Below the pieces are notes generated by a model. That model saw nothing but the letters and a program-made list of their open reading frames with translations, was not told the DNA's origin and searched no databases. Both the position numbers and the translations under genes were made by a program. From NCBI GenBank assembly GCA_030068145.1, contig JAPJBO010000317.1, positions 1 to 64,000 on the forward strand: a DNA stretch of 64,000 nucleotides. The letters are read 5' to 3'. This document shows, piece by piece, positions 11,031 through 21,700 of this stretch. This DNA comes from Diplonema papillatum. Its lineage: Eukaryota > Euglenozoa > Diplonemea > Diplonemida > Diplonemidae. Positions within the stretch are counted from its first letter, which is position 1, and the number at the start of each line of letters is the position of its first letter.

Positions 11031-11532
11031 GGAGCGCCTTTCTGGCGCCTCGGAAGCTATCTCGGCCGTGCAATTGTAACTTTTAGTAGTACGGGACAGT
11101 TAAGAGACAAAGTTCGGACACACAGGACGAATTAACATTCTGGAGAAGAACCGAAATAATTATACTTCTCTCATCTGTGCGTAGACAAAGAAGCTACCTG
11201 GATACAACGCATTGGAAAGCAGTCCAGTCGGGCCCCATGACCGACTAAGCGCTGCTTGAGACGTGGATACGGCCGAACAATCACCGGAGGGTCGACAGGC
11301 GCGGGACAGAAGTGGGTGGATCAAAAGTCATCCATCCCCCGCATCGCATTTCATCTTGGATTTCTGATTTTATCGACCTCTTCGGGGTCCTCGTTTCAGC
11401 GTAAGAAACAGGCGCGGAGAGGCGGTCAGGGCGTAGTCGCGTTGTTATCCCAACGCGGCAGGTTGGCCCCCCCTTCGTCGTGAGTGTGTCTTTCCGGCAC
11501 CACTCCTGGAAACGTTCCGCGCATCGGGCTGG
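11031..11532. other. Intergenic region before the giant gene
   Basis: No gene, RNA or repeat is recognisable. The stretch is less GC-rich than its neighbours up to about 11220. An open frame at 11256-11483 has a featureless product. It probably contains the promoter or 5' end of the giant gene, but no motif stands out. Confidence 0.4.
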
Positions 11533-11612
11533 TTTCTTTTCGTTTTATTTTCTGTTTTTTTTGCCCGTCTTTTTGTTGGCATTCTTCTTTCTCCGGGCAC
11601 CAAGCTGCCCAG
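11533..11612 (+). promoter_or_regulatory. Polypyrimidine tract with AG: candidate splice acceptor upstream of exon 1
   Basis: A strongly T-rich tract (about 11533-11595) is followed by AG at 11603-11604 and again at 11611-11612 (ctgcccag). This is the layout of a 3' splice site, cis or trans, about 120 bp before the chosen start codon at 11733. If used, it would exclude the ATG at 11484 from the mature mRNA, which supports 11733 as the start. Confidence 0.5.
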
Positions 11613-11732
11613 GAAGAGAAAGTCTGCGGGGGTCGTGGTTCGGCTTGGTGGGCGCGAAAACCGTTGAGTTGCGACGACCAGCCGTTCGGGAGGTCCTGCA
11701 GAGGGCCCAACGCGGGTAGCATCGCCCGGAAC

Positions 11733-14700
11733 ATGGAAGTCATCAACTGGCTGCATTCGGTGGCCACCACGCACCCCGTCGCAACCGTCCGCTCGGCGCT
11801 CGCCGCATGCGAAGGCGACGCCCGCCGGGCGCACGTCGCGCGGTTTTTTGCGGCGGTCGCGCCGGCCGCCGCCGACACATCGGTAGCCGCGCGGCTCTTC
11901 TCCGAGCAGAAGCGCCGGTTCGTCGCGCTCGAGGCCGAAAACGCCACGCTGCACGTGCAGGTCGACGCACTGCAAGAACGCCTCGTGGACGCGGTCGCCA
12001 GCTGCTGCGCGCTGGAAGACCGGCTGGCCGAGGCGGCCGACGACCGGCGGCTACTGGAGGAGAAGTGCAAGGCCATCGAAGCGCAGCTCTCCCAATTCGC
12101 GAAGCCAGACACTTCGTCGCACGTGCCCGCGCGTGATAGCCAGGCGGGGCGCGATGCTCCTGCCGTGTCTTGGTTCGGGAGCCTCGCGGAGATGCTGCGG
12201 CAGGTCTCCAGCGAGCGGAAAGCCATCAAGTCCTCGTTAGTCGCCGCGCAGAGGCAAGCGACCGAGCGCAACGCGGCGGCCCCAGGCGGCGCCGGCGAGG
12301 AGCAAACGTTCGAGCGGCTGTACCACCACGCGGCGGAGCACCTTTCCGCGCTCGAGCGGGAAGCCGCGCTGCTCCGCTTCGAGAACGCCGCTCTCAGGGA
12401 CCAGGCTCCCTTCGAATCCGCACTGCATGGACGGCAACCAGACGGGCCTGGACCTTCCACGGCAGTTGACGGAGATGCGAACGCCAGGCCCTCGGAATCA
12501 GGGCGAAACGGGGGTTCGAAAGGGTTGGAAGCAGACACATTGCACGCTCGCGTTCGAAGCAGGGGATCGCACCGGGACTACTTGGACGGGTTCAGCAGGC
12601 GGAATATCGACGCGGAGGTCGGAAGCGGCAGCCCGCAAGATGGGGGCGACCCGGCGCTGCGAGCCGTCGTCGACGTGCAGACGGCGGCTCTGTGCGAGGC
12701 GGAACACGCGAAGGAGCGGCTGGCGATGGAGGTCGACACCTTGCAGCAGCAGCTCATCGACGCGACGGCGTACGTCGAAACCGTGGAAGACGAGCACGAG
12801 CGCGAGATCACCGAGCTCAAGCTCTCGGCCGCCCGCGAAATGGCTGCGCACAAACAGAGGATCGCAGCCCTCCAGCACCAACTCGCCGTCCACGTAGGCG
12901 GACCCCTCCCGGCGCGGCCCGAATCCGTCACGGAGAACCGTCCCGCGGCAAGTCCGCCGACCCGCAAAGGACCGGCGCCGTGTCGCCCATCCCTCGGCGA
13001 GCCCGGAAACCCGCCTGCGGCGTCGAACGCGTCGTCCGCCTCTTCGTCTTCCCGCAGCGGGGAAGACCTGCGTAACGACGCATGGTCGCCGCCGGCGAGC
13101 ACGCCCCGCAAACCGCCGCGCCGCGGCTCTGAAAGCGTGTCCGCCGGCGGCGGCGGAAGGCCGCCGCCCGCCGCGCGCACCGACGCGTCATCCTCGTCAG
13201 AAGAAGGCGGCGGCCCCGCCGCCGCCGGCCCCCGCTCCGCGGAGGCCGAGGGGGGCTGGTGGGCCCCGAGGACGCCCGGCACCGCGCAAAAAATGGGGGT
13301 CCCCCGCAACCGCGGTGGACAACAAGCTGGGGGGCAACACCCCCCCGCCCGAAGCGCCCCCCCGGTGCTGAAGGCGTCGCGGCGGCTGGCCCACGACGGG
13401 GCGTGGCTGCGGACGCTGGCGCTGGCGCTCGGCCCCGAAGATCCGGCGCGCCGCGGGTTCGACGAAGCGGCGCTCGTCGCGTTCGAGGAGAAGGTGCGGG
13501 CGTACGCGCGGCCGGCGAAGCGGAGGAGCCCGCCGGCCGCCGCCGCGCTGTCGTCGGCTTCCTCCTCGTCGTCTTCAGCGCGCGAAAATGTCGAGCGCCA
13601 GCGCAAGCAACTGTCCGCCCAGGCCGACATGCTGCAGGAGCAGGTGCTCGGCGCCACGGAGCGCCTGGTTGCCGCGGAGGAGGACCGCGGCGCGCTGCGC
13701 GGCGAACGGGACCAGGCAGCAATCCTCGCCGAGAACCCCCCCCGGTCCGAGGCGGCACGATCTACCAGACCAGCGGAGGCCACCGCGAAAACATTTCTGA
13801 CCTTTTCCCCATCCCTCGAAACCAGCACCAACAACAACGACCCCCGGTCCGAGGAGGAGCGGCAGGGCGGCGCGGCGCAGCAAGCCGCCTTGGCGTATCT
13901 GGTCGACGACATGCAGCAGCAGCTGATCGACGCGACCGAAAAGCTGTCTTCGATGGAGGAAGAGTGCGACGACCGCCGCGACGAAGCTGAACGGGCGCTG
14001 CGGCGGGAGAAGGGCAAGGTCGGCGACCTGAGGCGGATTTTAGCCGAAAAAGAGGCGCTCCTCCTCCTCCGCGCGGGTCCGGGTTCGGAGGACGCGAAGG
14101 AATCGGACCAAGCCGCGCTCGCGTACCTCGTCGAAGACATGCAGCAGCAGCTGATCGACGCGACCGAGAGGCTCGCCTCGATGGAGGAGGAGAGCGACGC
14201 CCGCCGCGAGTCAGGCGAGCGGGCGCTGCACGCGGAGAAGGAAAAAGTCGAGAACCTGCGGCGGGACCTGGCGAGGGAAAAGGCCCTGCGCCCCCCCGCG
14301 GCCGGAAAACAGCCCGACGCACCCGACGCCGCGGCGATGGCGTATCTGGTCGAAGACATGCAGCAGCAGCTGATCGACGCCACAGCGCTGATCGACACTC
14401 TCCAGGAATCATCAGACGAAGGCGAGGCCGACAGCCGCAGCCCCCCCCGTGCAACTGTACCCCGCGGTAGCAAACCCGAGTCAGACGCCGCTGAGCTCGT
14501 CGCGGCGCTTTTGTCGAAGCTTCAAGAAGCCCACGACGAATGCGCCGTCCTCAAAAGCGAGCGAGCCGCAGCCCTTGCGTCCCGAGCACTCAAAGAAGAC
14601 GGTTCAAGCGCCGAAGCACTGCGAGAGGAGCTCGTCGCCGCGCGGGCGCAGCTCGCCCAACAGCAGGGCCGCCTCCGCTGGACGGAGCTCGCGCTGACCC

Positions 14701-14873
14701 GGAAGCTGGTGGCGCCGGCCATCGCCGCGGTGCGCCCCGCTTCCGACGCGCCGACGCCGTCGTTCGTCGGGCTGCTGCGCAAGGTGGAGGCCCTCGAAAA
14801 CGAGAGACTCACGCTGCGCATGGAGGTCGACACCCTCCAGCAGCGGCTGATCGACTCCGTGGCCCACAGCACG
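11733..14873 (+). CDS. Giant coiled-coil protein, exon 1
   Basis: This exon has 1047 codons from ATG 11733. The frame is open from 11484, but the upstream part is T-rich and hydrophobic and looks non-coding. After an N-terminal segment beginning MEVINWLHSV, heptad-rich sequence dominates. A recurring motif of the form LQxxL[IV]DA occurs near residues 75, 332, 722, 798, 871 and 1030. Residues about 390-640 are rich in Pro, Gly, Ser and Arg and likely disordered. Copies at 722, 798 and 871 start Y-L-V-[DE]-D-M-Q-Q-Q and are spaced about 75 residues apart. The exon ends after an ACG codon, followed by GTATTT (donor), in phase 0 with exon 2. Without splicing the frame would stop at TAA 14901-14903. 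Function is unknown. Coiled-coil scaffolding is inferred from heptads only. Confidence 0.75.
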
Positions 14874-14879
14874 GTATTT
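14874..14879 (+). promoter_or_regulatory. Candidate 5' splice site (phase 0)
   Basis: GTATTT directly follows the last coiled-coil codon. Beyond it the frame becomes T-rich and stops within ten codons, which fits an exon-intron border. Confidence 0.55.
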
Positions 14880-15029
14880 TCCTTTTTTTATTGTCAGTAC
14901 TAAAGTACTTTTGGGAATATTGACACGAAGCGTGGCTCCTCGCTGGAAGGCTTGTGCAGGTGAACTGATGGGGAAAACACTGTGACAACAGCCTCCAGGC
15001 GTCCTCCCCATTCACCCCCACCTGCGGAA

Positions 15030-15035
15030 AATAAA
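15030..15035 (+). terminator. Possible intronic polyadenylation signal (another at 15468-15473)
   Basis: AATAAA lies 127 bp after the TAA that ends the unspliced exon 1 frame. A second AATAAA is at 15468-15473. They could produce a short isoform of about 1,056 residues. Both are simple hexamers and may be chance. Confidence 0.3.
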
Positions 15036-15386
15036 AAGCACACACTCGCCTAGTGTTGGATTCTCTGTCAAGTTTTACTTCTTCTCCGGTTTCTTTTCTC
15101 CAACGCCAACAGCCAGTCCAACAGCCAGCCAGTCACCAAGCGGGAAACCGGACACGAAGAAGACACGGTCCGACCAGGATGTTGATAAGACATCTCAAGG
15201 TAACGCTCAGCCACTGGAATGTTCCCACTGTGGGGCAACCGAAAAACTGAGCGGCGGATCTTTCGCCAACGCACGGGGTGTCGAAATCCACGAGCGCACC
15301 TGTGCAAAAAACCCCGCATGCCACCAAAGTACCTAGCCCAGTCCTATCTGGAGCGCTGGCCCGGCGAGCTACGAGGGCACAAACCG

Positions 15387-15433
15387 TTTCCCCCTTTTTT
15401 TTCCCCCGTCTCCTTTCCATTCTTGCATTTCAG
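15387..15433 (+). promoter_or_regulatory. Strong polypyrimidine-CAG acceptor-like site inside the intron
   Basis: About 40 nearly uninterrupted pyrimidines end in gcatttcag (AG at 15432-15433). This is the best-looking 3' splice site in the region. Joined to exon 1 in phase 0 it would add only about a dozen codons (ending QSKRK) before TAA at 15470-15472, next to AATAAA at 15468. It may be an alternative terminal exon, or a splice acceptor for a transcript leading into the element. Confidence 0.45.
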
Positions 15434-15530
15434 GCCTGCATGCCCCATCAAAAGCAATCGAAAAGAAAATAAACGAGCGTTCTACCACCTCGCGCGGTGT
15501 CACGGGATGTTTGGCAGCCGCTGCTAAACA

Positions 15531-15565
15531 TGGTTCATGTACTTAAAAGAACTCAATGCTAAACA
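15531..15565 (+). repeat. 35-bp direct repeat, left copy (probable target-site duplication)
   Basis: The sequence runs from tggttcatg to tgctaaaca and is identical to 21853-21887. It brackets the retrotransposon. It contains the ATG at 15556 that opens the small ORF1. The 9-mer tgctaaaca also occurs just before it at 15522-15530. Confidence 0.8.
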
Positions 15566-15795
15566 CGGCAGCGCAGAAGAAGAGGAAGACGCCGGAGCCG
15601 GCAGGGGACGGGCCGGCTCCCGCGGGAAGCGACGCCCGGATGGACGGTGCAGAGCACGTCCACGCCTTCGGGACCCCCACGAAGGCCGCAGCTGGCTACA
15701 CCTGCGGCGTGTGTAGGAAGAAGAAGGCGAAGGGTCAGCTTCGCTTGGAATGCGAGGGCTGCGACGTCAGCGCGTGCAAGACTTGCACGAGCTGA
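15556..15795 (+). CDS. Retrotransposon ORF1: small zinc-finger protein
   Basis: The product is 79 residues from ATG 15556 to TGA 15793-15795. A basic KKRK near the start could be a nuclear signal. The C-terminal half has C-x2-C-x12-C-x2-C-x4-C-x2-C with an HVH pair upstream, a spacing like ZZ or DC1-type treble-clef fingers. I cannot decide which. Such a module could bind nucleic acid or protein. The first ATG lies within the flanking direct repeat. The next in-frame ATG, 15640, keeps the whole zinc motif and may be the element's own start. The following frame continues without another stop into the AlkB domain, so this may be the N-terminal part of a readthrough polyprotein. Confidence 0.65.
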   Translation: MLNTAAQKKRKTPEPAGDGPAPAGSDARMDGAEHVHAFGTPTKAAAGYTCGVCRKKKAKGQLRLECEGCDVSACKTCTS

Positions 15796-15798
15796 CTA
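15793..15798 (+). promoter_or_regulatory. Candidate stop-codon readthrough site TGA-CTA
   Basis: TGA ends ORF1 and is followed directly by CTA. UGA-CUA is an established leaky context in alphaviruses and some animal mRNAs. The same frame is open from 15796 to 21816. No ATG occurs in it until 16456, which lies past the catalytic HxD of the AlkB domain. TGA is not used as a sense codon in the 13,885-codon host exon, so a reassigned code is unlikely. Confidence 0.6.
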
Positions 15799-18700
15799 CC
15801 TCCACAGCCCGCACCCGGCGCCAGTGGCCCCGCCAGCCCAGTACGGGTTGCCCTGCGCGCGAGGCCCTCGTTCGGGCTGCCGAGTCCTAGCACCCCTGCT
15901 AGGCAGTTTGATCACGCAGAGACGGAAAAAGAGAATTCCTGCTCCTCCTCTTTTCCCCTCCCTCTCTCTCACGGCGCGCCTGGCCTCAATCGCCCGGGAG
16001 TGATACCCCGAGGGCCCGGTTTTGCGCACAAACAATCCCCCTACAATAGCCAGTGTGCCCGGCCAACTTGCAACGAGGGCCCCCCCGCCAGGGTGGAGGG
16101 ACCCATCCCGGGGCTTAGTTTCCAGGCGATCCCTCGGGATCTTCTGGATAGACTGAGCCGAGCACCCGAGCTCAACCCGGAAGCCCCATGGGGAAGGCTG
16201 GGGGGTGGACACAGCAGGGAAACCCAGCAGTGGGGGCACGCCTATCGACTAGGTGAACCCCCGATCAGACTGGAACGGGGTATCCCCGAGGGGCCCCTGA
16301 AAGAAGCGGCGGATCTCATACGTGACCGCCTTGGGTGGGAACCGGACCAGTTGCTGGCCAACTGGTACCGGAGGGGAGTGGGGATCAACCCCCACAGAGA
16401 CCAGAGAGAACTGGGTCCGAGGGTAGCGACCATATCGCTCTTGAGCGACACGGTCATGGAATGGGAGAGGGGGAGCCGGAGACTGAGAACCCCTCTGCCG
16501 GTCGGCACACTGTGCCACATGGAAGGCGAGGCCAGGAACCTGTGGACGCACGGGATTCGTCCCGATGATGTCGCACGCGACCGGGTCTCGCTGACCTACA
16601 GGGCCGTGCGCGAGGCCGCCTCCCAAAGTTTGCAAGGCCGGGACACCCCGCAAGAAGCTCCCATACCCCCCCCGCCCAGCCCTCAGGCATCCACTGCACC
16701 CCCCCAACATCAGTCCAGCCCCGCGCCACGGACACTTTTGCTTCATCACCAAAGAACTCTACAATCAATCAAAGAATCAGCAAGACAGCGGCTGATAACC
16801 GCGGGGGACGTCGAACAAAACCCTGGTCCCGGCCGCGCGGAGATGAGGTTCGCGACGTTAAACGTAACCAACCTACTACAGTATCTCCCAGCGGCCGACG
16901 CGGTGGAAGCGGATCTTCTCTGCTGCCAGGAGGTGACACTCCTTCCGTGCAAACGGGTGCAGGCAGAGGAATACCTGCGGAAATGGTGCTGCCACTGGGG
17001 TCTGCCACCACCCGGAAGACTCTGTAGGAACTCCGGTAGTCGCTCGACGATGAACGCCGCGAACGGAGGGCTCTCCACTCTAGTACTGAGACCGATACCG
17101 GCGTACGATACGATGACGGCGCTCGCGCACGCAGCAGTACGGTCCCCGGACCGAGTGAGCCATACGGTAGTAGCAACAGGGGCCGGCAACACGTTCGTGC
17201 ACGTGTTCAATGTCTACTGCCCTTCCGGAAACGGGAGGGCGGAGAGCGAGGAGCGTGAGGACATGCTGGAGAAGATCCTCTTCGCAGCGGCGGATAGCCT
17301 CGGTGACGTCCCCATAATGGTGATGGGTGACCTGAACACGGAAGAAGACCGGTCCCCTGTACTGCGGAAGGCACTAAGGAATGGATGGTCCGACGCAGCG
17401 GAACTGCACCATGCGCGTACCGGTGACACACCACCACCACCGACCTTTACCAACGCCCGGACATCGGGCACGAGGATCGACCGCATACTCCTCAACCGAA
17501 TAACGACGGGAGCTTTCCGCCAATGCGTCACCACCGCGGTGAACGTGCCGGGACACCGGCTCGTGACAATGACCCTGGACATTGCGGCGCTGCGCCAAAT
17601 CGTGTGGCGATTTAAAGTACCGCGGGAAATCTCTACGGAGGGGGGACCCAAGTGGGGCCTCTCGGACACAGAAGCTTACAGGGAAGCCGTACAGAGACTG
17701 GCCAACTCCGATTTCGCAGAACGGCTGGCAGCACAGCGAGTGGAAGAGGCCTGGCTCGAGTGGTCACGAGTCAGTGAGCAGTACTTGCAGGATGCCTTCG
17801 GAATCCCTGCGGAAGAAAGGGGAAGAAGTACCGGCCGGGGGATAAAGACGTCACCTAAAAGAGTCTGCATCACGGCAAGCACTGCGAGCGACGGGTCGGG
17901 GGCGGCGAACAGCAGACAGCTACGGCTCCGGAAGGCCATCCACAGGATGGAACGCATCTGCAGCTACCTTGCGCAACGGCGCGGGCCGGAGGCAGTTCCG
18001 CATGAGGTATCCCGTTGCTGGCAGAACAGCAGGCGGCTGGCACAGGCGTGCATGAAAGATGGCCAAGGGACAGAAGGATTCCCGGATCATGAGGAGGCGA
18101 AGCAGCTTCTCACGGCATTGCGGGAAGAGACGAGCAGGCTCGGAAAGGAAGGATCGGCGGCCAGGTTTACGAAATACCGAGACAAGCTGAACGAGAGGGC
18201 CGATGCGAGCAGACGATGTCTGACAACCATCTGCGCCGGACGCGCTGAGCCGTCGGGGGTGTTGCGAAAGGGGGCGGGAGTGACTGCAAATATTGACGAG
18301 ATGGACGAGGTGCTGAACACTGCGTGGGACCCTATCCTGCGTAAGTACAAGGACGGGCCAGAGCCGGAGTACGAGCCGTTTCGGGATCGGTTCCGGGATC
18401 ACATCGGCCCACATATGATGGAAGCCGGAACAATCACGGGGGAGGAGCTGCGAATTCTGCTGAGGAAGAAGCCGAAGAAAAGCGCGTCAGGGGTGGATGG
18501 CTGGCGTATGGCTGAACTGCGGGAGTTGCCGCTCCCCCTGCTGAATGCACTTGCAGACGTCATGAACCTGGTCGAAGCAACTGGAGACTGGCCGGCAAGC
18601 ATGACAACTGCGCTGGTGTCGATGGTGCCGAAGGATGAGAGTCAAGACCCGCTGCACACAAGACCGATAACCGTCACATCCGCCGTGTACCGCTTATGGG

Positions 18701-21700
18701 CCTGCCGCAGGCTGGCGGACATAGTTCTGTGGCAAGAGGAATGGATCGAAGAAGGACAGAAAGGCTTTCGACCGGGTCACCGGATCGAGGACGTCTTGAT
18801 GGAAATTGGGCTCGAGATGGAGGACGCCTTGTTAGACGGGGAGCCGCTCTACGGTGTGGCGCTGGACTTCCGGAAATGCTTCGACATGGTCCCGCGAGAG
18901 ATAGTACTGCGCTTAGCCGAGGACTTAGGATTGCACAATCGGGTTCTCAAGCCGCTGAGGGCTATCTACAGACTGCTCGCGAGACGCTTCAAGCTACCAT
19001 TAGGGGTGGGCAGGGAGTTCAGTGTGACCAACGGTATCCTTCAAGGGTGCCCTGTATCCGTCATACTCATCAATGCCCTGCTGTCGGTAGTGATGAAAGC
19101 GGTCAAGAAAGAAGCGGAGGGTGTGAGTCCAAAGTCATACGCGGACGACGCCACACTGCTGTCCAGGCTGTCGGAGGCCGCCCTGCAAAAGGGAGTGGAC
19201 GTAGTAGACGAGTTCTGCACACTCACCGGGATGGAGCTAAACCTCCAGAAGACGGTCGCGTTCTCGACGAGACGTAGGCATCAGTCGACTCTCAAACTCC
19301 GCAGCGTGGATGCGCTGCTGCGGTTTAGCAAATCCGTCAAGTGCCTCGGGGTCCTAGTCTCGACGGCGAAGAATAGGACGGAAAGGTCCGACTCGGAGAG
19401 GGTGGAGAAGGCGGCTGCCCTGGCGGAAGGCCTCCGCCATGCGCCGTTCCGGTACGAAAAGCGGGTCCGGATTGTGCAGTCGAATGTGCTACCGGCGGCG
19501 CTGTCAGGCTGCTCTTTCGCGCCGGTATCGAAGGTGGCGATGAAACGGCTGACGACGTCGGTGATGGGACTGATCTGGGGTGGATCCAACCCGAAGCGCG
19601 CGAGGGAGATGGTCCTAAACTTTCAGGAGAAGGGCCACCTGACGGATCCCGGTACATGCCTAGCATATAGGGTGACGACAGCGTTTTACGCGGCGTGCGA
19701 GAGGTTGCCACGACTGCTGCCTCTGATGGAGAGCATCCGGGGAAGATACGCCGAGGGGGACCTACCCCTGGGGCCAGTTGGACTGGCGATGAGGAGCATG
19801 GAGGAGTGTGGACACGTATGGGGACCCGGGCCCCTGTCTCGCACGCTGAGGAATGGAGCAACGTATGACCCGTTAACCTCGGCACCTTCGAAGAGGGGAC
19901 ATGAAGTTAGGGCGGACTTGAGGGCGAAGACGTGGTCCCGACTGGTGGCGAGGCGGCCGGGATTTGAGGGCATACAGAGAGCCGACCTGGAGCGGACGAA
20001 CTCCTTCTGGAGGATGCGTGAATGTCCCGCGCACACCGCGAGGCTTATACGTGTAGCGTTGGCGGGGGGGGTGAACACGGCTGAGTACACGTCGCGGATG
20101 AGGCAGGCCGGAGCTGAGCCGCAGGCGCCCAGCTGCAAGCACTGTGGAAGCGGCGACACCGAGGACGAGAAACACGTATTCTGGGACTGCGGAGCGTACT
20201 CGCACGTACGGCGACGAGAGGCACATGCCGAGCTGATGGCAGCCAACCGGGCCGACTGGCCCAGATGCACGCTGGAACACGGTGTGGTAGTACCCGAGAA
20301 TGCCCAATTCTCGAGGCGGCTCCAGGAGATGATGGCTGAAATCCTTGCGGAACGGGCTGGGCTCGAAGCACGTGCCTGGGTGGCCAGGAACCCCACGACC
20401 CCCTGGTCGAGAGCGAATGCGATGCCTGCCGAGAAATTTGACCACCCCTTCGCGCGGATTGCCCCGGCATGGACGTGGGAGCGGAACAAGACCTGGGGAC
20501 TACCGACGTTTTATGCGTTGGTAGCGTGGCTGTCGGACATGCAATGGACCGAGAACGGGCAGGCGTCAATGCTGGAGCTTGCGATCGACTTTGAGCTCTT
20601 CTCGGGCCTCAGCATGCCGCTGCACGGGAATGCGCCGAAGGGGGTGAGAGAACGGGGAAACGTCCTGCGCTGCATGATGAGCGCGTTGGACAAGCTGGCG
20701 GCACAGCAAGGGCTGGGAAGCTGCATGAGAGGAGAGAGGGTGTGCCCGACGACGTCGCTGTCGTTCATGGGCATCACGGGGATATCGGGTATACGGCCCA
20801 GGCCACGCTTTCGCGAGGCACACACGGGGACGATACTTGAGGAACAAGTGAAAGGAAGCGATGTAGGGACGCAGTGCCCGACGTACCCTGACTGGACGAT
20901 CGGGAGAGCGGCGAGGTGGGCCCTGCCTGCCCCACCACAACTGCACCCAGACCCCGTGCATATGCCGGGTGTCGGTATAGAGAAGGCACTCGTCACGTGC
21001 GCGACCCATCACAAAGGGAAGTGTGAGGCGTGCAGAGCACTCGTCCGAAGGGACGTTCCCACGGTAGAGATGTGCTGCCGGCACCATCACCACGCGAACG
21101 ATGGGCAGCCGATCGCGGTGTGCACAGAGCACAGCACGACGAAGTGCGGCGAGTGCAAGACGGCGGCGGCGTGTTGCCGCAGCGGGCATCATGCCTGCCG
21201 CACGCATGGCAGAGGAACCTGCCAAGAGTGCAAAAGGCTCCCTACGCTGACGCAGAGGCGACCGGCGGCATGTTGCAGCCGCGGCCACCACCAGTCCAAC
21301 AAGCCGAACGTCGAGTCAACCCCCGGACGCAACAAGAAGAAGAGGCCCTCCTCACCCACCCAGGTGGGTGTACAGCGGGAAACGCCAGTAGGAAAGCGAG
21401 CGGCGCGAGCGGCGCGAGCGCCGCTCGCGGCAACTAAAAAGGAGACGGCGACGACCGGACGGGCGACCAAGAGGCCGCCACCAACGCCAGGAACCAGCGA
21501 ACGACCAGCGCTGAAGAAGAGGGTGCTCGGCACCCCGAAGGAAGGCCTGATCGCCGGCCGCAAGCGGAAGAAGACGAAGGCGACCACCCCCGACTCAGGG
21601 GTGCATCGAAGGAAGAAGAAGGTACCGAGGGCAAGCAGCTCTCAGAAACGACCGGGGACCACGGGCACACCAATGCCCTCGAAAGTGAAAAACGGACACA

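Noticed and set aside
10394..11086. Several short frames on both strands around the decayed copy
   Set aside because: They overlap each other and a clear pseudogene. None has a recognisable product.
11100..11480. Possible tRNA or small RNA gene in the intergenic region
   Set aside because: I could not fold a cloverleaf or find box A/B-like elements with confidence.
11484..11732. Upstream extension of giant exon 1
   Set aside because: It is T-rich and reads through a polypyrimidine/AG acceptor-like tract. The product is Phe/Cys-rich and unlike the rest of the protein.
15793..15795. TGA as a reassigned sense codon
   Set aside because: The giant exon uses no TGA in 13,885 codons and the RT frame has no other, so TGA appears to be a true stop in this genome.
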